Positions 9,355 through 19,616 of a stretch of 64,000 bases of DNA are shown one piece after another. Numbering within the stretch: the stretch's first letter is position 1; each line of letters starts with the position of its first letter. Location: NCBI GenBank assembly GCA_000733355.1, contig JNVV01000011.1, positions 548,679 through 612,678 on the forward strand, given 5' to 3'. A model generated the notes under the pieces. The model was not told where the DNA came from, did not search any database, and saw only the letters and a program-made list of their open reading frames with translations. The DNA is from Falciphora oryzae. Its lineage: Eukaryota > Ascomycota > Sordariomycetes > Magnaporthales > Magnaporthaceae. Position numbers and translations under genes: made by a program.

Positions 9355-12300
9355 ATGGACGGCGTCTCTCCCATAGTGCCGCTTGAGCGCTCCGTCTCCG
9401 AGCTCTCAGCCACCTCCTCGAAGAGCCATCGTTCCACCGTCCGCGGCACCCGCCGGAAGCTCTTGTCCACCCAGTCCTCCAGCTCTGCCTCTTCCATCAA
9501 CGACAAGTCCCTGACCTCCTTCCCCTCCTTTTCGCCCGGCTCGCCCAAGCATGAGGGGGACGAGTCCCCGGTCATAGTCGACGGCATCGATGCCGTCGCC
9601 TCCGTCCTGATCAAGCAGCCACCCTCGGCCAAGCCGCGGACCCCGACGTCGGCAGCCCAAACGCCCGCTTCAGCCACCTCCGCCTCCGCAGCCGCATCCA
9701 TAGTCGAGAGCCTGACGGCCGCGTCACCGGGCTTACTGCAGACCCGACGGTCCTCTTCCTCCGGCCCAAATGGCGCCCGGAGCGCCCTCTTCGACGATGC
9801 CACCGGCACACCGACACGCAGGCTCCCCGGCGCCCTCCACCTGGCCGACGACGAGCACATCAACCGGCTCGTGGCCAAGCATGGCGCCGTGGGCCTGGTG
9901 CGCCAGGTCGCCGAGGACCTGGCGCAGCGCGACGCCCAGATCTCCGCCCTGCGGACCCGCGCCGGCGAGCGCGAGCGTGCCCTGCGCCGAATTATCCTCG
10001 AGTGCGGCCTCTCCAACCTCGACCTCGAGACGAAGCTGCGCGCCGTCGAGAACGAGGCTAGGACCATGGGCGCCGCACGCCGTGGCGGGCTGGACCGTGG
10101 CGTCTCGGATCTCGTCAGCGACGCTATGGCCGATAGTGTCTCCGGGGAAGCGCCTTCCTCGCCCCTCTACGGCCATGCAACGCCGTTCGACGGCCAGGCG
10201 ACCATTCGCGCGGTCAGCGGCTCGGTGCCGCCACCTGCAACGGATTCGGATGGCAATAATAACAGTAGCAAGGGTACCATGAAGTTCATTAAAGATTACA
10301 TATGGGGCGGGGGCGGAAGCGGGAGGAACAGTCGCTCCAGTAGTATAAACGGAGACACTGCTAAACAGGCACGGGCAGTCATCCGCGCCCCTGTCTCGAG
10401 CGACCGGCGGCCGATGCTGCAGGACGACCTCTTCACGCCCCCAGATACGCAGTCTGTGAGGAGCTCGAGCAGGGCCTCCAGCATTAACAACGGTGTTACG
10501 GGTAGAAAGACGTCAACACCATTCTCTACGCTGGTCAGGATGGTTGCCGGCGGGGGCTCTCTAGCTCCCAAGGACGGGGACTTCAGGGGCAGGGCTGGCA
10601 GCTCCTCGGTGGCGGGCGGCTCGTTGAGAACGTCATCAGTCTCGAGCCAGAGGACGACAGGGTCGAATCGCGCCGTGTCCACGCAGGCGGGCGGGCCCAA
10701 GGCGCTCATGTCGATGCGCAGGGTCGTCACCGGCGTGCCGAACCTTCCCGCGTCGGGCGTCGGCCGCTCCAAGCCCGAGGAACGGTGGGACTCGATGGTG
10801 AGCAGTCCCATCACCGACTCCATGTCGCAGCAGGAGAGCTACGGGCCGGTTGAGATGGACAAGATCCTCCCCCTCGAGGGACAGCCGCCGACTCTGTCGC
10901 AGTTCTACAACAACAACTACGGCGGGTCCGGCGATCTCACAGACCGGTTCGGCTTCATCTACGACCAACGGAGGAAGAAGCGCCAGAGAGCGACGCAGCT
11001 GGCTAGCCAGGTCCTAGCCGTGGCTGCTGGAGGCAAGGCGGACGGTACCGGCAGACCCATTCTACCACCCATCATCACGGACGACAGCGCGAGCCACAAG
11101 TGGGACGTTGTAAGCGAGGGAAGGCCGGGTTCGCCGTCATCGACGGAGGAGGTGCGGGAAGAGGGCAAGCCGAGCAGCAGGTGGTACGACTACCTCAAGG
11201 TTGTCACCTTCCAGGCCGGGACCGAACGCACGACCGAGCTTCTGTCGGACACACCGGCCATGAACGCGCCCGGGATCGAAGTCACTGAAGGCCAGGAGCC
11301 GCCCAAGTCCCCCGTCATTGTCCAGTCCGAAGACGGCGGCTTTGTGCCGCATGCCAGCACGCCAACGTCGGCTGTCGACACGCTAGGCAGCGCCAGCGTC
11401 GGGCCCGAGAGCGAGCCTGCAGCGGCGACGTTCGTCAAGGACGACGTCGAGCCCGTCAAGCAGCTCCTTGACCAGCTAAACAGTCTGCACGACGCGCTGC
11501 AGCGGAAGCGCATGGACCGGTGGAATGAGTTCCAGCGCAAGGTGCGGGCTGAGCGCAGGAAGCACGGCGGCGACTCGTCAGGCGCGGACAACCGATTCCA
11601 CAGCATGCCCGAGACCAGGCTGGCTGACGGCGAGCTGATCGGGATCGCGGACCTCGGCAACAAGGGCAAGGTAGGACGGGCCAAGTGGAGCGAGTTCCGG
11701 ACGCTGGTCCTGGGCGGCATCCCCGTCGTCCTGCGGGCCAAGGTTTGGGCCGAGTGCTCGGGGGCCATCGACCTCCGGGTGCCGGGCTACTATGACGATC
11801 TGATCAGGCGGCCGGCGAGCGAGGACAACCCGGACGTGGTGACACAGATCCGCGCCGACATCAACCGGACCCTCACCGACAACATCTTCTTCCGCAATGG
11901 CGTGGGCGTCGAGCGGCTGCACGAGGTGCTGCTGGCATACTCGCGACGCAACGCCGAGGTTGGCTACTGCCAGGGCATGAACCTGATCGCCGCGAACCTG
12001 CTGCTAGTGACGCCGTCGGCCGAAGACGCGTTCTGGCTGCTCGCCGCCGTGGTCGAGCGGATCCTGCCGGTGGGCTATTACGACCACTCGCTCCTGGCCA
12101 GCCGGGCGGACCAGCAGGTGCTGCGGCAATACGTGTCGGAGCTGCTGCCGCGGCTGTCGGCGCACTTTGAATCCCTGGGCATCGACCTCGAGACCATGAC
12201 GTTCCAGTGGTTCCTCTCCGTCTTCACCGACTGCCTCTCGGCCGAGGCGCTGTTCCGGGTCTGGGACGTGGTGCTCTGCCTGGCCGACGGGTCGACGTTC

Positions 12301-12747
12301 CTGTTCCAGGTGGCGCTGGCGCTGCTCAAGCTCAACGAGCAGCAGCTGCTGACGCAGTGCCCGACCCCGGCGGCCGTCTACACGTACATCAACCACCAGA
12401 TGACAGACCACGCCATCAGCATCGACGGCCTCATCCAGGCCTCTGAGGGACTCAGGAGGCTAGTCCGCCGCGAGGACGTGTCGGCCCGCCGCGAGGCCGC
12501 CATCGAGGCGGAGCGGGGGCTCGCCCGCCTGCGTGAGGAGGAGCGTGCGGCCAGGGCTGCGGCCGCCCTGAACGTCCGGAACTCGCGCAAGGCGGCCGCC
12601 GCCGCCGCTGTCGTGGTCATGGACGAGGTGGTCAGTGCCACGTCGTCCAAGGCCCCCAGCATCATCTCCAGGACCGCGTCCCCCGCCCCCTCGGCCGTCG
12701 TGTCGCCCGCGATCGAGGTTGGCGGTGGCGTCGCTGGCAGCGCCTGA
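9355..12747 (+). CDS. TBC-domain Rab GTPase-activating protein (1130 aa)
   Basis: Single uninterrupted exon of 1130 residues. The N-terminal ~740 residues are Ser/Thr/Pro-rich and mostly disordered, with a short helical segment (LRQVAEDLAQRDAQIS...RERALRRIILECGLSN, about residues 180-225). The TBC (Tre-2/Bub2/Cdc16) domain lies at about residues 775-1010. It carries both catalytic fingers: the arginine finger IRADINRT (I832, D835, R838) and the glutamine finger YCQGMN (Y871, Q873). Further TBC blocks are FWLLAAVVERILPVGYY and FLSVFTDCLSAEALFRVWDV. A charged helix with EERAARAAA-type repeats follows. With both fingers intact it should be an active RabGAP, stimulating GTP hydrolysis on an unidentified Rab at endomembranes. 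The target cannot be read from the sequence. It is distinct from the Gyp5-like protein at 59449. Confidence 0.9.
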   Translation: MDGVSPIVPLERSVSELSATSSKSHRSTVRGTRRKLLSTQSSSSASSINDKSLTSFPSFSPGSPKHEGDESPVIVDGIDAVASVLIKQPPSAKPRTPTSAAQTPASATSASAAASIVESLTAASPGLLQTRRSSSSGPNGARSALFDDATGTPTRRLPGALHLADDEHINRLVAKHGAVGLVRQVAEDLAQRDAQISALRTRAGERERALRRIILECGLSNLDLETKLRAVENEARTMGAARRGGLDRGVSDLVSDAMADSVSGEAPSSPLYGHATPFDGQATIRAVSGSVPPPATDSDGNNNSSKGTMKFIKDYIWGGGGSGRNSRSSSINGDTAKQARAVIRAPVSSDRRPMLQDDLFTPPDTQSVRSSSRASSINNGVTGRKTSTPFSTLVRMVAGGGSLAPKDGDFRGRAGSSSVAGGSLRTSSVSSQRTTGSNRAVSTQAGGPKALMSMRRVVTGVPNLPASGVGRSKPEERWDSMVSSPITDSMSQQESYGPVEMDKILPLEGQPPTLSQFYNNNYGGSGDLTDRFGFIYDQRRKKRQRATQLASQVLAVAAGGKADGTGRPILPPIITDDSASHKWDVVSEGRPGSPSSTEEVREEGKPSSRWYDYLKVVTFQAGTERTTELLSDTPAMNAPGIEVTEGQEPPKSPVIVQSEDGGFVPHASTPTSAVDTLGSASVGPESEPAAATFVKDDVEPVKQLLDQLNSLHDALQRKRMDRWNEFQRKVRAERRKHGGDSSGADNRFHSMPETRLADGELIGIADLGNKGKVGRAKWSEFRTLVLGGIPVVLRAKVWAECSGAIDLRVPGYYDDLIRRPASEDNPDVVTQIRADINRTLTDNIFFRNGVGVERLHEVLLAYSRRNAEVGYCQGMNLIAANLLLVTPSAEDAFWLLAAVVERILPVGYYDHSLLASRADQQVLRQYVSELLPRLSAHFESLGIDLETMTFQWFLSVFTDCLSAEALFRVWDVVLCLADGSTFLFQVALALLKLNEQQLLTQCPTPAAVYTYINHQMTDHAISIDGLIQASEGLRRLVRREDVSARREAAIEAERGLARLREEERAARAAAALNVRNSRKAAAAAAVVVMDEVVSATSSKAPSIISRTASPAPSAVVSPAIEVGGGVAGSA

Positions 12748-12838
12748 GCGTTCAGCTCCGGCCGTGGCCTAAAGTGAACCGACCATGCCTACTTATCTCG
12801 ATATTCGCCACACAGAGCGAGCATAGCGTTACGGGAAT

Positions 12839-12903
12839 NNNNNNNNNNNNNNNNNNNNNNNNNNNNNNNNNNNNNNNNNNNNNNNNNNNNNNNNNNNNNN
12901 NNN
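12839..12903. other. Assembly gap (65 N)
   Basis: A run of unknown bases about 90 nt downstream of the TBC gene stop codon. It lies in the 3' flank and breaks no recognised gene. Confidence 0.99.
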
Positions 12904-13166
12904 CTTGGGTTGGCTTGGCCTTTCTTCTCACCCTGCTATCTCGAACATGAAGTCCCCGGGTTTAGATATCCCGTCGATAAGTTGGATGGCTACCTACACA
13001 AGTTGGAGCATGGCCAGAGCGCAGCCGGGGAGATGTCTCCATCTTACCCTGTGCTTTGGAGGGGAAAGAACAGTGCCCTGGGGTCCTTGTCGGCCAACCG
13101 AGCCAACATATCGTCATATCTTGGCTTCTCTCATTTGTCCATGTTTTGTATGGTGCTTGCCTAGAG

Positions 13167-13188
13167 TTTTTTTTTTTTTTTTTTTTTT
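13167..13188. repeat. Poly-T tract (22 nt)
   Basis: Homopolymer in non-coding DNA between convergent genes. Its length is likely to be imprecise in the assembly. Confidence 0.9.
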
Positions 13189-13889
13189 CTATTGTTTTTC
13201 TCCCTGTGCCATTTCATAGATTGGGAAGCTCATGATACCCCCTCCCTTCTTCGATGCCCTCTAGCTTTCCTCAGGCATCAAAGCAATAAATCAAGATTCG
13301 TATTATGCTAGGCACGGGTTTAGTGCTCAGGAATGACAAGCAGTGGTGAGTGAGGTCCATGGTTGTCGTGTTTCCCCGTTAAACCACTATGCGATGGCAG
13401 GTGAAGCAGAGAATCGAGGGCGTGTATAGCCTCGAAAAGAGAGCGTTCTGTCCGCGCCCGGCATGGATTGTTCGGCCGACGGCGTGGCTACCCGGATGGG
13501 ATGGCATCAAGAAGGAAAGTTGCGGCTGGCCCGGTAATTGCCTCGAAGAGGAACCTCCCAGATCCGTACCAGCCTTGTCACCTCCCCGCCATCCCATGGC
13601 CTCCCAGGCTTTGATAGAAGAACCAAGCCGCCCTCTGCAGCGGCATGGGCGCCAGCAGCCACTCCCCAAGCCTTGTATGAGCGCTCAGCGGACGAAGCCT
13701 GCCAAGATCGAATCCGGGCGCCAAGATGGCGCAGCGGGATGAAGATGGGCCGACTCGACAACCGGGGCTTCCGATTTTGTCCACCGGGGATAAGATCCGT
13801 TGCTTAGCACTGCCCGCCGAAGAAAACTCGCCCGGAGAGTTTCGTAGCTGCCTACCCCTAGAGAAAGGTTAGGCGGCAGCGGGCTTTGC

Positions 13890-13907
13890 TTTTTTTTTTT
13901 TTTTTTT
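13890..13907. repeat. Poly-T tract (18 nt)
   Basis: Second homopolymer in the same intergenic region, again outside recognised genes. Confidence 0.9.
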
Positions 13908-14502
13908 CTTATTGTCAGCATCTAGATTTATACAAAGCGGTTGGTTCGGTCCAAGCAGTGGAATAGACAGATCATGGCATGTTATTTTTGCTGCCAGCAT
14001 AAACGGAACTACCATAAGGGCTAACGTTACGTTTTATATGTTTCAAATAAGTTCTTAGGTATTTACAAATATTGTGCTCGCCGCTGATAATAAGAAATGA
14101 GAAAGCAGGGACTGCGACCTACCGACTTCTTCTGCTCCTTTAAAAACACGTACATGGCTTGCCACAAATAATGACGAGTGTGTGCCTTTACAATGGGATG
14201 GGTGCTCTGCCACACTGACGGCAGCAATCCCGCTCAACGCCCTCGAGTCCTCCCCGGATCCCGCCGGTAGGGAGTAGAATGCCCTTCTCGGCCCCTGGCC
14301 GCTTGGGTCAGATTACAGCACGGCTTTATCCATCTCCCTCCCTCCTCCGGGGGAACCGGCTGTTGGGATGGCGGTTCTGTTAGCTCCTTCTCTTCTACTT
14401 ACTTCCGCGAACTGCATCTTTCTTTCTTCCTCTCTTTCTTTCCTCGTTCCTTCATATCTGGCAGGTAGGTATCTAATGTGTATCTCTCACATCTCCAAAA
14501 CC

Positions 14503-16758
14503 TCACTTGATCTTGCTCATGATAGTCTCGGGCCCCCTCTCGACAAAGATCTGGGCGGCGCGGGCCTTGACGGCGTTGAGGGTGGCGCGCTCAAAGTCGT
14601 CGCGCGACCGCAGCACGGCCTCAACCCAGGTGATCTGCAGGTCCCAGTAGGCCGTCTTGAACTGCTCAAAGACGTCGGGGACCTGCTCCTTGGGGCTGCT
14701 GAGCAGGCTGTCGAACAGCTGGATGACCTTCCAGCGCTCCTTGAGCTGCATGCCCAGGTCCGAGTCGAACGAGTCGAAGAAGGCGAAGACGGTGCCGACG
14801 TCGTCAAAGATCTTGTCCTGGTACTGGTCGGTGCGGCGGAACTTGACGCCCTTGTTGCGCACGCTGCCCAGGTAGCGCGCCAGCAGCTCGTCGGCGAAGA
14901 GCTCGATGAAGATGTCGACAAGCGAGTGGTGCAGCACCTGGCGGTAGTCGCCCACGTACTCCTCGAGCGTCACCACCATCTGCCGCATCGCCGTCGACGT
15001 GTACCACTTGGGCGTGAATATGTCGGGCAGCACGGGCGTGAAGTCGACGGCGAAGACGAGCTGGACAAACTTTGTGATGCACCACGTGCTGAAGTCGACG
15101 TAGCCGTCGCGCAGCGCCTCCATCTCGGCGTCGGCGCGCTCCATGTAGGGCTGCGACACCATGGGCTCGAACTTTTGCCGGAAGCTGCTCAGGTAGCCAA
15201 ACCGGCCCTCGTCCTCGTTGTCGTCGATGCACGCGATCTGGTCGTTGGCCGTGGCCACGAGCCAGTCCTGCAGCGCCTGGAAGCCCTCGAGCTCGGGCAC
15301 CTTGCCGGCCTCGTACAGCTGCGCTTCCTCGTCCAGCAGCTTCTGCCACGACTGCTGTCGCGCCCGCAGCCGCAGGAACATGGCGTCCACCACGCCTTCG
15401 GCCACGTCGGCCCGCTTCGAGTTGGCCGCCGCGTCCATCTGCTCGCGCAGCATGCGCCAGAGGTCCACCAGGTTGCGCGTGCGGAAGTAGCCGAACTCGT
15501 CCGCGTCCAGGTTGGACGCCTCGGCGCCCGCGCGCTCGGCAAAGTCGCGCTTCTCCTGCGCAAAGATGCGGTCGATCCACTCGTCGAGGAACTTGATGAT
15601 GAGGTTGCGGAAGTCACGCACCAGCTCGGCCTCACGGTTGTCCACCACGTGCGGCGTCAGCTCGTCCTGGCGGAACCCCAGCTTGTTCATCTTCTTGTAG
15701 TACTTGTCGGGCCAGCCGACGATCTCGAGCGCGTGCGACGAGCTGCTCTCCGGGTCGTCGACCATGCCCACCAGGAAGTCGTGCATCAGCTCGTGATAGA
15801 TGCCGCCGTACGTCTTGAATATCTTCCACTTCTTGGGCATCAGCGGCACCATGCCCAGGCGCACGGCGTTGAGGTCGTTGAAGAACCAGCGCAGGATCTT
15901 GTCGAGCTTGGAGGGGTCGTCGAGGAAGTCCTCGCGGCTGGCCTTGAACTGGGCCTCGCAGTAGCCGCGGATAGCCAGCAGGAACTTGTCCTTGTAGCCG
16001 CGCACCGTCTTGGCGCCGTCGGTGATGCTCTGGAACCGGGCGGCCATCTCCTTGTGGTCCTTGAGCGCGTCCTGCAGCGCCAGCACGCGCTGGTCGCTCT
16101 TCTCCTCGGCCTCGATGATGAGGGCGAAGCGCACGACGAGCCCGTTGTTCTCCGACGTTACCAGGTTGATGAGGTTCATCGACACCATGCCGACGTGCTC
16201 GTCGAACCAGTCTATGATGCCCTCGAGGCGCTCAAAGTAGTCCTCGAGAGTCGACTGCAGGCTGGTATCCTCGGCGCGCTGGATCTGCTCGATGGCGTCG
16301 TCACGGATGTTGCGCAGCTGCGTGAGCTCGTAGTGGATGGACAGCAAGTTGGGCATCTGGTCCTGCTCGGCCTCGTCCTGGCGCAGCATCTTCTCGACGG
16401 CGTTCAGGCGGTCGTTGAAGGTCTCGAGGTTGCGGCGCATGGCCTCGACGGCGCCAAAGTTGCGGTGCGCCTGCGAGACCAGGTTGATGGTGGCAAAGTC
16501 CTTGATCATGTTCTGGCTCTCGGAGCACAGCTTGTCGATCTTGATCATCTCGTCCTTGATCTGCTGCACCGCCTTCTGGCCCTCCGACAGGCCCGTCATG
16601 CCGCCCTGCGTCGTCTCGAGCTGCTCGCGGAGGCCGCCCCGCAGCTGCGAGTCGACGGCCTCCTTCTTGCGCGTGAACTCCTGCTTCAGCACCGCGATCT
16701 TGTCCAGGTCGTCGGGGTGCCGGAGCAGCTCCGAGAGCTTGACCTGCGGCGCGTCCAT
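14503..16758 (-). CDS. sec6: Exocyst complex subunit Sec6
   Basis: Single-exon gene for 751 residues, close to other filamentous-fungal Sec6 proteins and slightly shorter than the 805 of yeast. Sec6 is a core rod subunit of the exocyst, which tethers secretory vesicles at hyphal tips and septa and contacts Sec9/Sec1 (family knowledge). Visible features are the N-terminal helical segment MDAPQVKLSELLRHPDDLDK, a coiled coil over about residues 20-160 (including DEMIKIDKLCSESQNMIKDF), then the long alpha-helical Sec6 body (DYFERLEGIIDWFDEH, KEMAARFQSITDGAK, YGGIYHELMHDFLVGMVDD). The C-terminal domain ends in ARAAQIFVERGPETIMSKIK. No introns. A very long open frame on the opposite strand is only a shadow of its codon bias. 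Confidence 0.96.
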   Translation of the reverse strand: MDAPQVKLSELLRHPDDLDKIAVLKQEFTRKKEAVDSQLRGGLREQLETTQGGMTGLSEGQKAVQQIKDEMIKIDKLCSESQNMIKDFATINLVSQAHRNFGAVEAMRRNLETFNDRLNAVEKMLRQDEAEQDQMPNLLSIHYELTQLRNIRDDAIEQIQRAEDTSLQSTLEDYFERLEGIIDWFDEHVGMVSMNLINLVTSENNGLVVRFALIIEAEEKSDQRVLALQDALKDHKEMAARFQSITDGAKTVRGYKDKFLLAIRGYCEAQFKASREDFLDDPSKLDKILRWFFNDLNAVRLGMVPLMPKKWKIFKTYGGIYHELMHDFLVGMVDDPESSSSHALEIVGWPDKYYKKMNKLGFRQDELTPHVVDNREAELVRDFRNLIIKFLDEWIDRIFAQEKRDFAERAGAEASNLDADEFGYFRTRNLVDLWRMLREQMDAAANSKRADVAEGVVDAMFLRLRARQQSWQKLLDEEAQLYEAGKVPELEGFQALQDWLVATANDQIACIDDNEDEGRFGYLSSFRQKFEPMVSQPYMERADAEMEALRDGYVDFSTWCITKFVQLVFAVDFTPVLPDIFTPKWYTSTAMRQMVVTLEEYVGDYRQVLHHSLVDIFIELFADELLARYLGSVRNKGVKFRRTDQYQDKIFDDVGTVFAFFDSFDSDLGMQLKERWKVIQLFDSLLSSPKEQVPDVFEQFKTAYWDLQITWVEAVLRSRDDFERATLNAVKARAAQIFVERGPETIMSKIK

Positions 16759-17630
16759 TGCGCCGTGCCGTGCCGTCCCGGCCCACGGTCTTGTTGTTTC
16801 GGTTGGGCGGGTGCGCAGGGGATAGATAATACGTCGGTCCGAGGTCGTCTATCGTCGGGCGGCGCCGCCAATCGGGTCCGTCTGGTCTGCTCCTGCCGGC
16901 TACTCCAGGGGCACGGCGAGCGCGGGCTTCATGACTTCGGGGAGAGGTCTATTCTTGACTTTGTTCGTCGCTCTCTGCGAGGCCGAGCGTGGCGGGAGGG
17001 TGGATGGTCGGCTTCATGGGCGTCCTGGCCATGCATGTAGTCGTCGATGCTCTGTGGGCTCACATTCCTTCTGTCAATTAGGCCTGGACCGCCTATGTAA
17101 CAGCGGCATTGGGCGGCGGAGGTCCCGTGCGCGTGCTGCAACTCCACTCATATGCAAGGGTTTCCCCACCTTCAATCAATTGACGTCTTCTGTGCAGCTC
17201 TCAGCCCTCAACTTGCACCGAGGCTGGCCCAGCAAAGAATGACTCCATGGGTAGTGTTGTTATTCATCTTACATGTATGGACTTGCATTCAGGAACCCCG
17301 CTTCCGTTACGCCAACCTCACCACATAGTATCATCCCCCCGCCTTATCCCTTTCGGCTGAACTTCCGAGAGCCAAATAATAGCCCAACAAGGTATTCCAC
17401 GGCAGGTCGCTGCTGGTTCCTCGCCGCCGTGGGCCAGGTGACATAAATCTCTACAGCATGAGGGAGAAACAGGTTGGACGGAAGGAAACGGCAGGACAAA
17501 AGAGGCAAGAGCATAGCAGAAAACTATAATGTGGTGAGGTGAATAGGGAGATGCTTGGCCTTGGAAGGAAGGTTCCATTCTTTCCTGCTGTTGGAAAACC
17601 ATCCACGTCTGACGGAACGTGCAGTCTCTA
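16759..17630. other. Intergenic region upstream of SEC6
   Basis: About 870 nt. It contains the SEC6 promoter/leader and the 3' flank of the rhodopsin-domain gene. No gene or clear motif recognised. Confidence 0.5.
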
Positions 17631-19616
17631 TCAGATGGGCTCCAGCGGCTCCAGGGGTTTTGCCCCCAGCGACAGTGACGATGCGTCTGGTCGATGGCTG
17701 CCACGCCAGTCCGGCATGTCGTCGTCGTCATCTACCTCTGCGTAGTCATCGTCCTCATCCTCCTCTTCGTCGTTTGCGCCGTCGTTCACCTCGATGCCGA
17801 TCTCAATGTCGCGCGTCACCATGATGGACCCGTGCGCCGGCTCCGGCGGCTCGCCGCCCTGCCCCGTGATGATCCGCGCCGACGACTGGCCGATGCCGCT
17901 GTCGTTCTCCGACCGCCTCGTCGCCGACACCAGGCTCGTGACCCCGAACCTGCTGCCGCGCGACGACCCGGACGACCCGCCAGTGCCGGTATACTTGGAG
18001 TTGTTGCGGCTTCCCCGGTGGCTGCGCCACTTGCTGCTCCGGCGCTTCCGTCGCGACGTGTTGTCGCTCGCGCCTCCTAGTGGCTGGCCGTCGCTGTCCG
18101 CGACTGTCGGCTTGCTCGCCGCCGTCACGAAAACAAGCGCTGCCACTGTCGGCCCCATTCTCTTTCCGAGCGTCCGCAGCGAAGGGACGCACTCGCACAC
18201 AATAAGGCTGAATATCTCAATTTCCGACCAGAGCATGGCGTCGACGATGGTATCTATCCCACGGCGCTTTCTTAGCATCTCTTTATAAAGGGAGAATGGG
18301 GAAAGGGGAAAATGGATATCAGTCCCGGCCAAGCTCTTACATGTTGGGTCACCGCCCTTGTATAGCGATGGGATGAGCCTAATACGGACGACTGAGAAGA
18401 TACACACGCTGATTCGTGTGGGTGCGTCCCAGGTCAGCCATTGCCAGCCCGGCTTCCAAAGGTATTACGATCAGATGTAAGACACGATATCAAATAGTCA
18501 GACACTTACAATATGCCGACTGATACCAGAAGAAACATGAGTGTCTTCTTGCCGGCGGATAACTTCAGTCCCCATAGCACCGGAATGGGCTGGATGAAGA
18601 GAACGAGGTCGCTGAAGAGTTTTATACCAAACTGTCGCCCTCCGAAGGAATCTAAAAGTCAGCCTTCTCCGATAAATCCCGGAAACAAACAAGATAAAAT
18701 GTGAAGGCGAGCGAGGCCTGTTCCCCTCTCGAGAAGGTCGGTCACTCACAAAAGACAGATAGAAAGCTCCCAGGTTGACGCACGTGCCGGGTATCGTCGG
18801 GACGAGGGCTTTGGAAAATGGGGTGCACATGAGATGTGACGTGATGCCCTCGGCTATTCCCTGGAGGATGAGAAACACGATGATTGCCTTGTTCAACAGA
18901 GCATGCCGCCGGTCCGAGAATAGTCGAAGATAGTAAAAGGCGTATGCGAGCTTGGCCGCAACGGAGCCTAAGACGTAGAGGGAGAATGTCGGAAGGCCGT
19001 ACTAAAAACCACCCGCAGGTACGCCCAGTCTTCGTCGTTAGCACACCACGCTGCCAGCGAACCCGAGGGTGGGAAGGGCGGTGCTTGTCCCTAACTAACC
19101 CGGATGTACTTCTCGAGCGTTTCCGGGCTGATTGTGTCGAAATGGGAGCCGAATCCGACCGTGGTCACTATCACCGGCAAGGTCAGCCTTGTGGTGTCTC
19201 GCGCGACGATTATATATCAACACCGGTACGTACTTAGAATTACAAGAATAAGTAGCGCCGTTAGGCACAGCTTAGGGGTAGGCACTGTTGTTAGCATGCC
19301 CACTACCTGTAAAGGGCTCGGAGCCCAAAACCAGCGCCGACCACGTCTAGTCACCCACCCAGCTAATGATCGACATTGCTGGAATTTGCGTTGCGCAGTG
19401 TCAGCGACTTGACCGAGACGCAGCAGACAGAGCTCCCCAGAGGACGGCGGAGCGGCGGGCTTGGGAGCTGTGTTACCGACCGTCGTCGATCCAGAAGTTC
19501 CTCATCGTCACAGCGCTCACCGTCACCCGGCCTGCGATGGCCAGCGATGACACAACCATCATGGCGATGTTGGCACCCACGATACGGGGCGCTAGTAAAC
19601 CGTCGCTTGCCATCAT
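17631..19616 (-). CDS. Rhodopsin-domain (Pth11-like) integral membrane protein
   Basis: Eight exons (19616-19481, 19378-19359, 19306-19234, 19197-19100, 19001-18750, 18631-18510, 18408-18341, 18253-17631) close in phase to 463 residues. The N-terminal ~300 residues carry the seven-helix pattern of the fungal rhodopsin/Pth11-like family: NIAMMVVSSLAIAGRV then FWIDD; TALLILVIL; TTVGFGSHFDTISPETL; TFSLYVLGSVAAKLAYAFYY; KAIIVFLILQGIAEGI; SDLVLFIQPIPVLWGL; and MLWSEIEIFSLIVCECVPSL. The long C-terminal tail is cytosolic-type, Ser/Arg-rich and strongly acidic near the end (DEEEDEDDDYAEVDDDDD). There is no N-terminal CFEM cysteine domain. Related proteins are surface receptors or structural membrane proteins of unknown ligand. 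Exon 2 is only 20 nt but is needed to restore the conserved IDDAMSIISWV region. The start may be either of two adjacent ATGs (19616 or 19613). Confidence 0.82.

Larger units (their letters stand above)
12904..14502. other. Long convergent intergenic region
   Basis: About 1.6 kb between the TBC gene and SEC6, whose 3' ends face each other. It holds two long T homopolymers (13167-13188, 22 T; 13890-13907, 18 T) and pyrimidine-rich sequence towards 14400-14460. Short open frames here show no recognisable protein. Confidence 0.5.

Noticed and set aside
9009..10067. 352-codon minus-strand frame at the start of the TBC gene
   Set aside because: Shadow of the Ser/Ala-rich N-terminus; composition is low-complexity and no family is visible.
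14368..17040. 890-codon open frame on the plus strand over SEC6
   Set aside because: It is the antisense shadow of SEC6. GC-biased codons of the real gene leave the opposite strand free of stops. The product is a repetitive Leu/Val/His/Glu mix with no domain, while the minus strand encodes a full-length recognisable Sec6.
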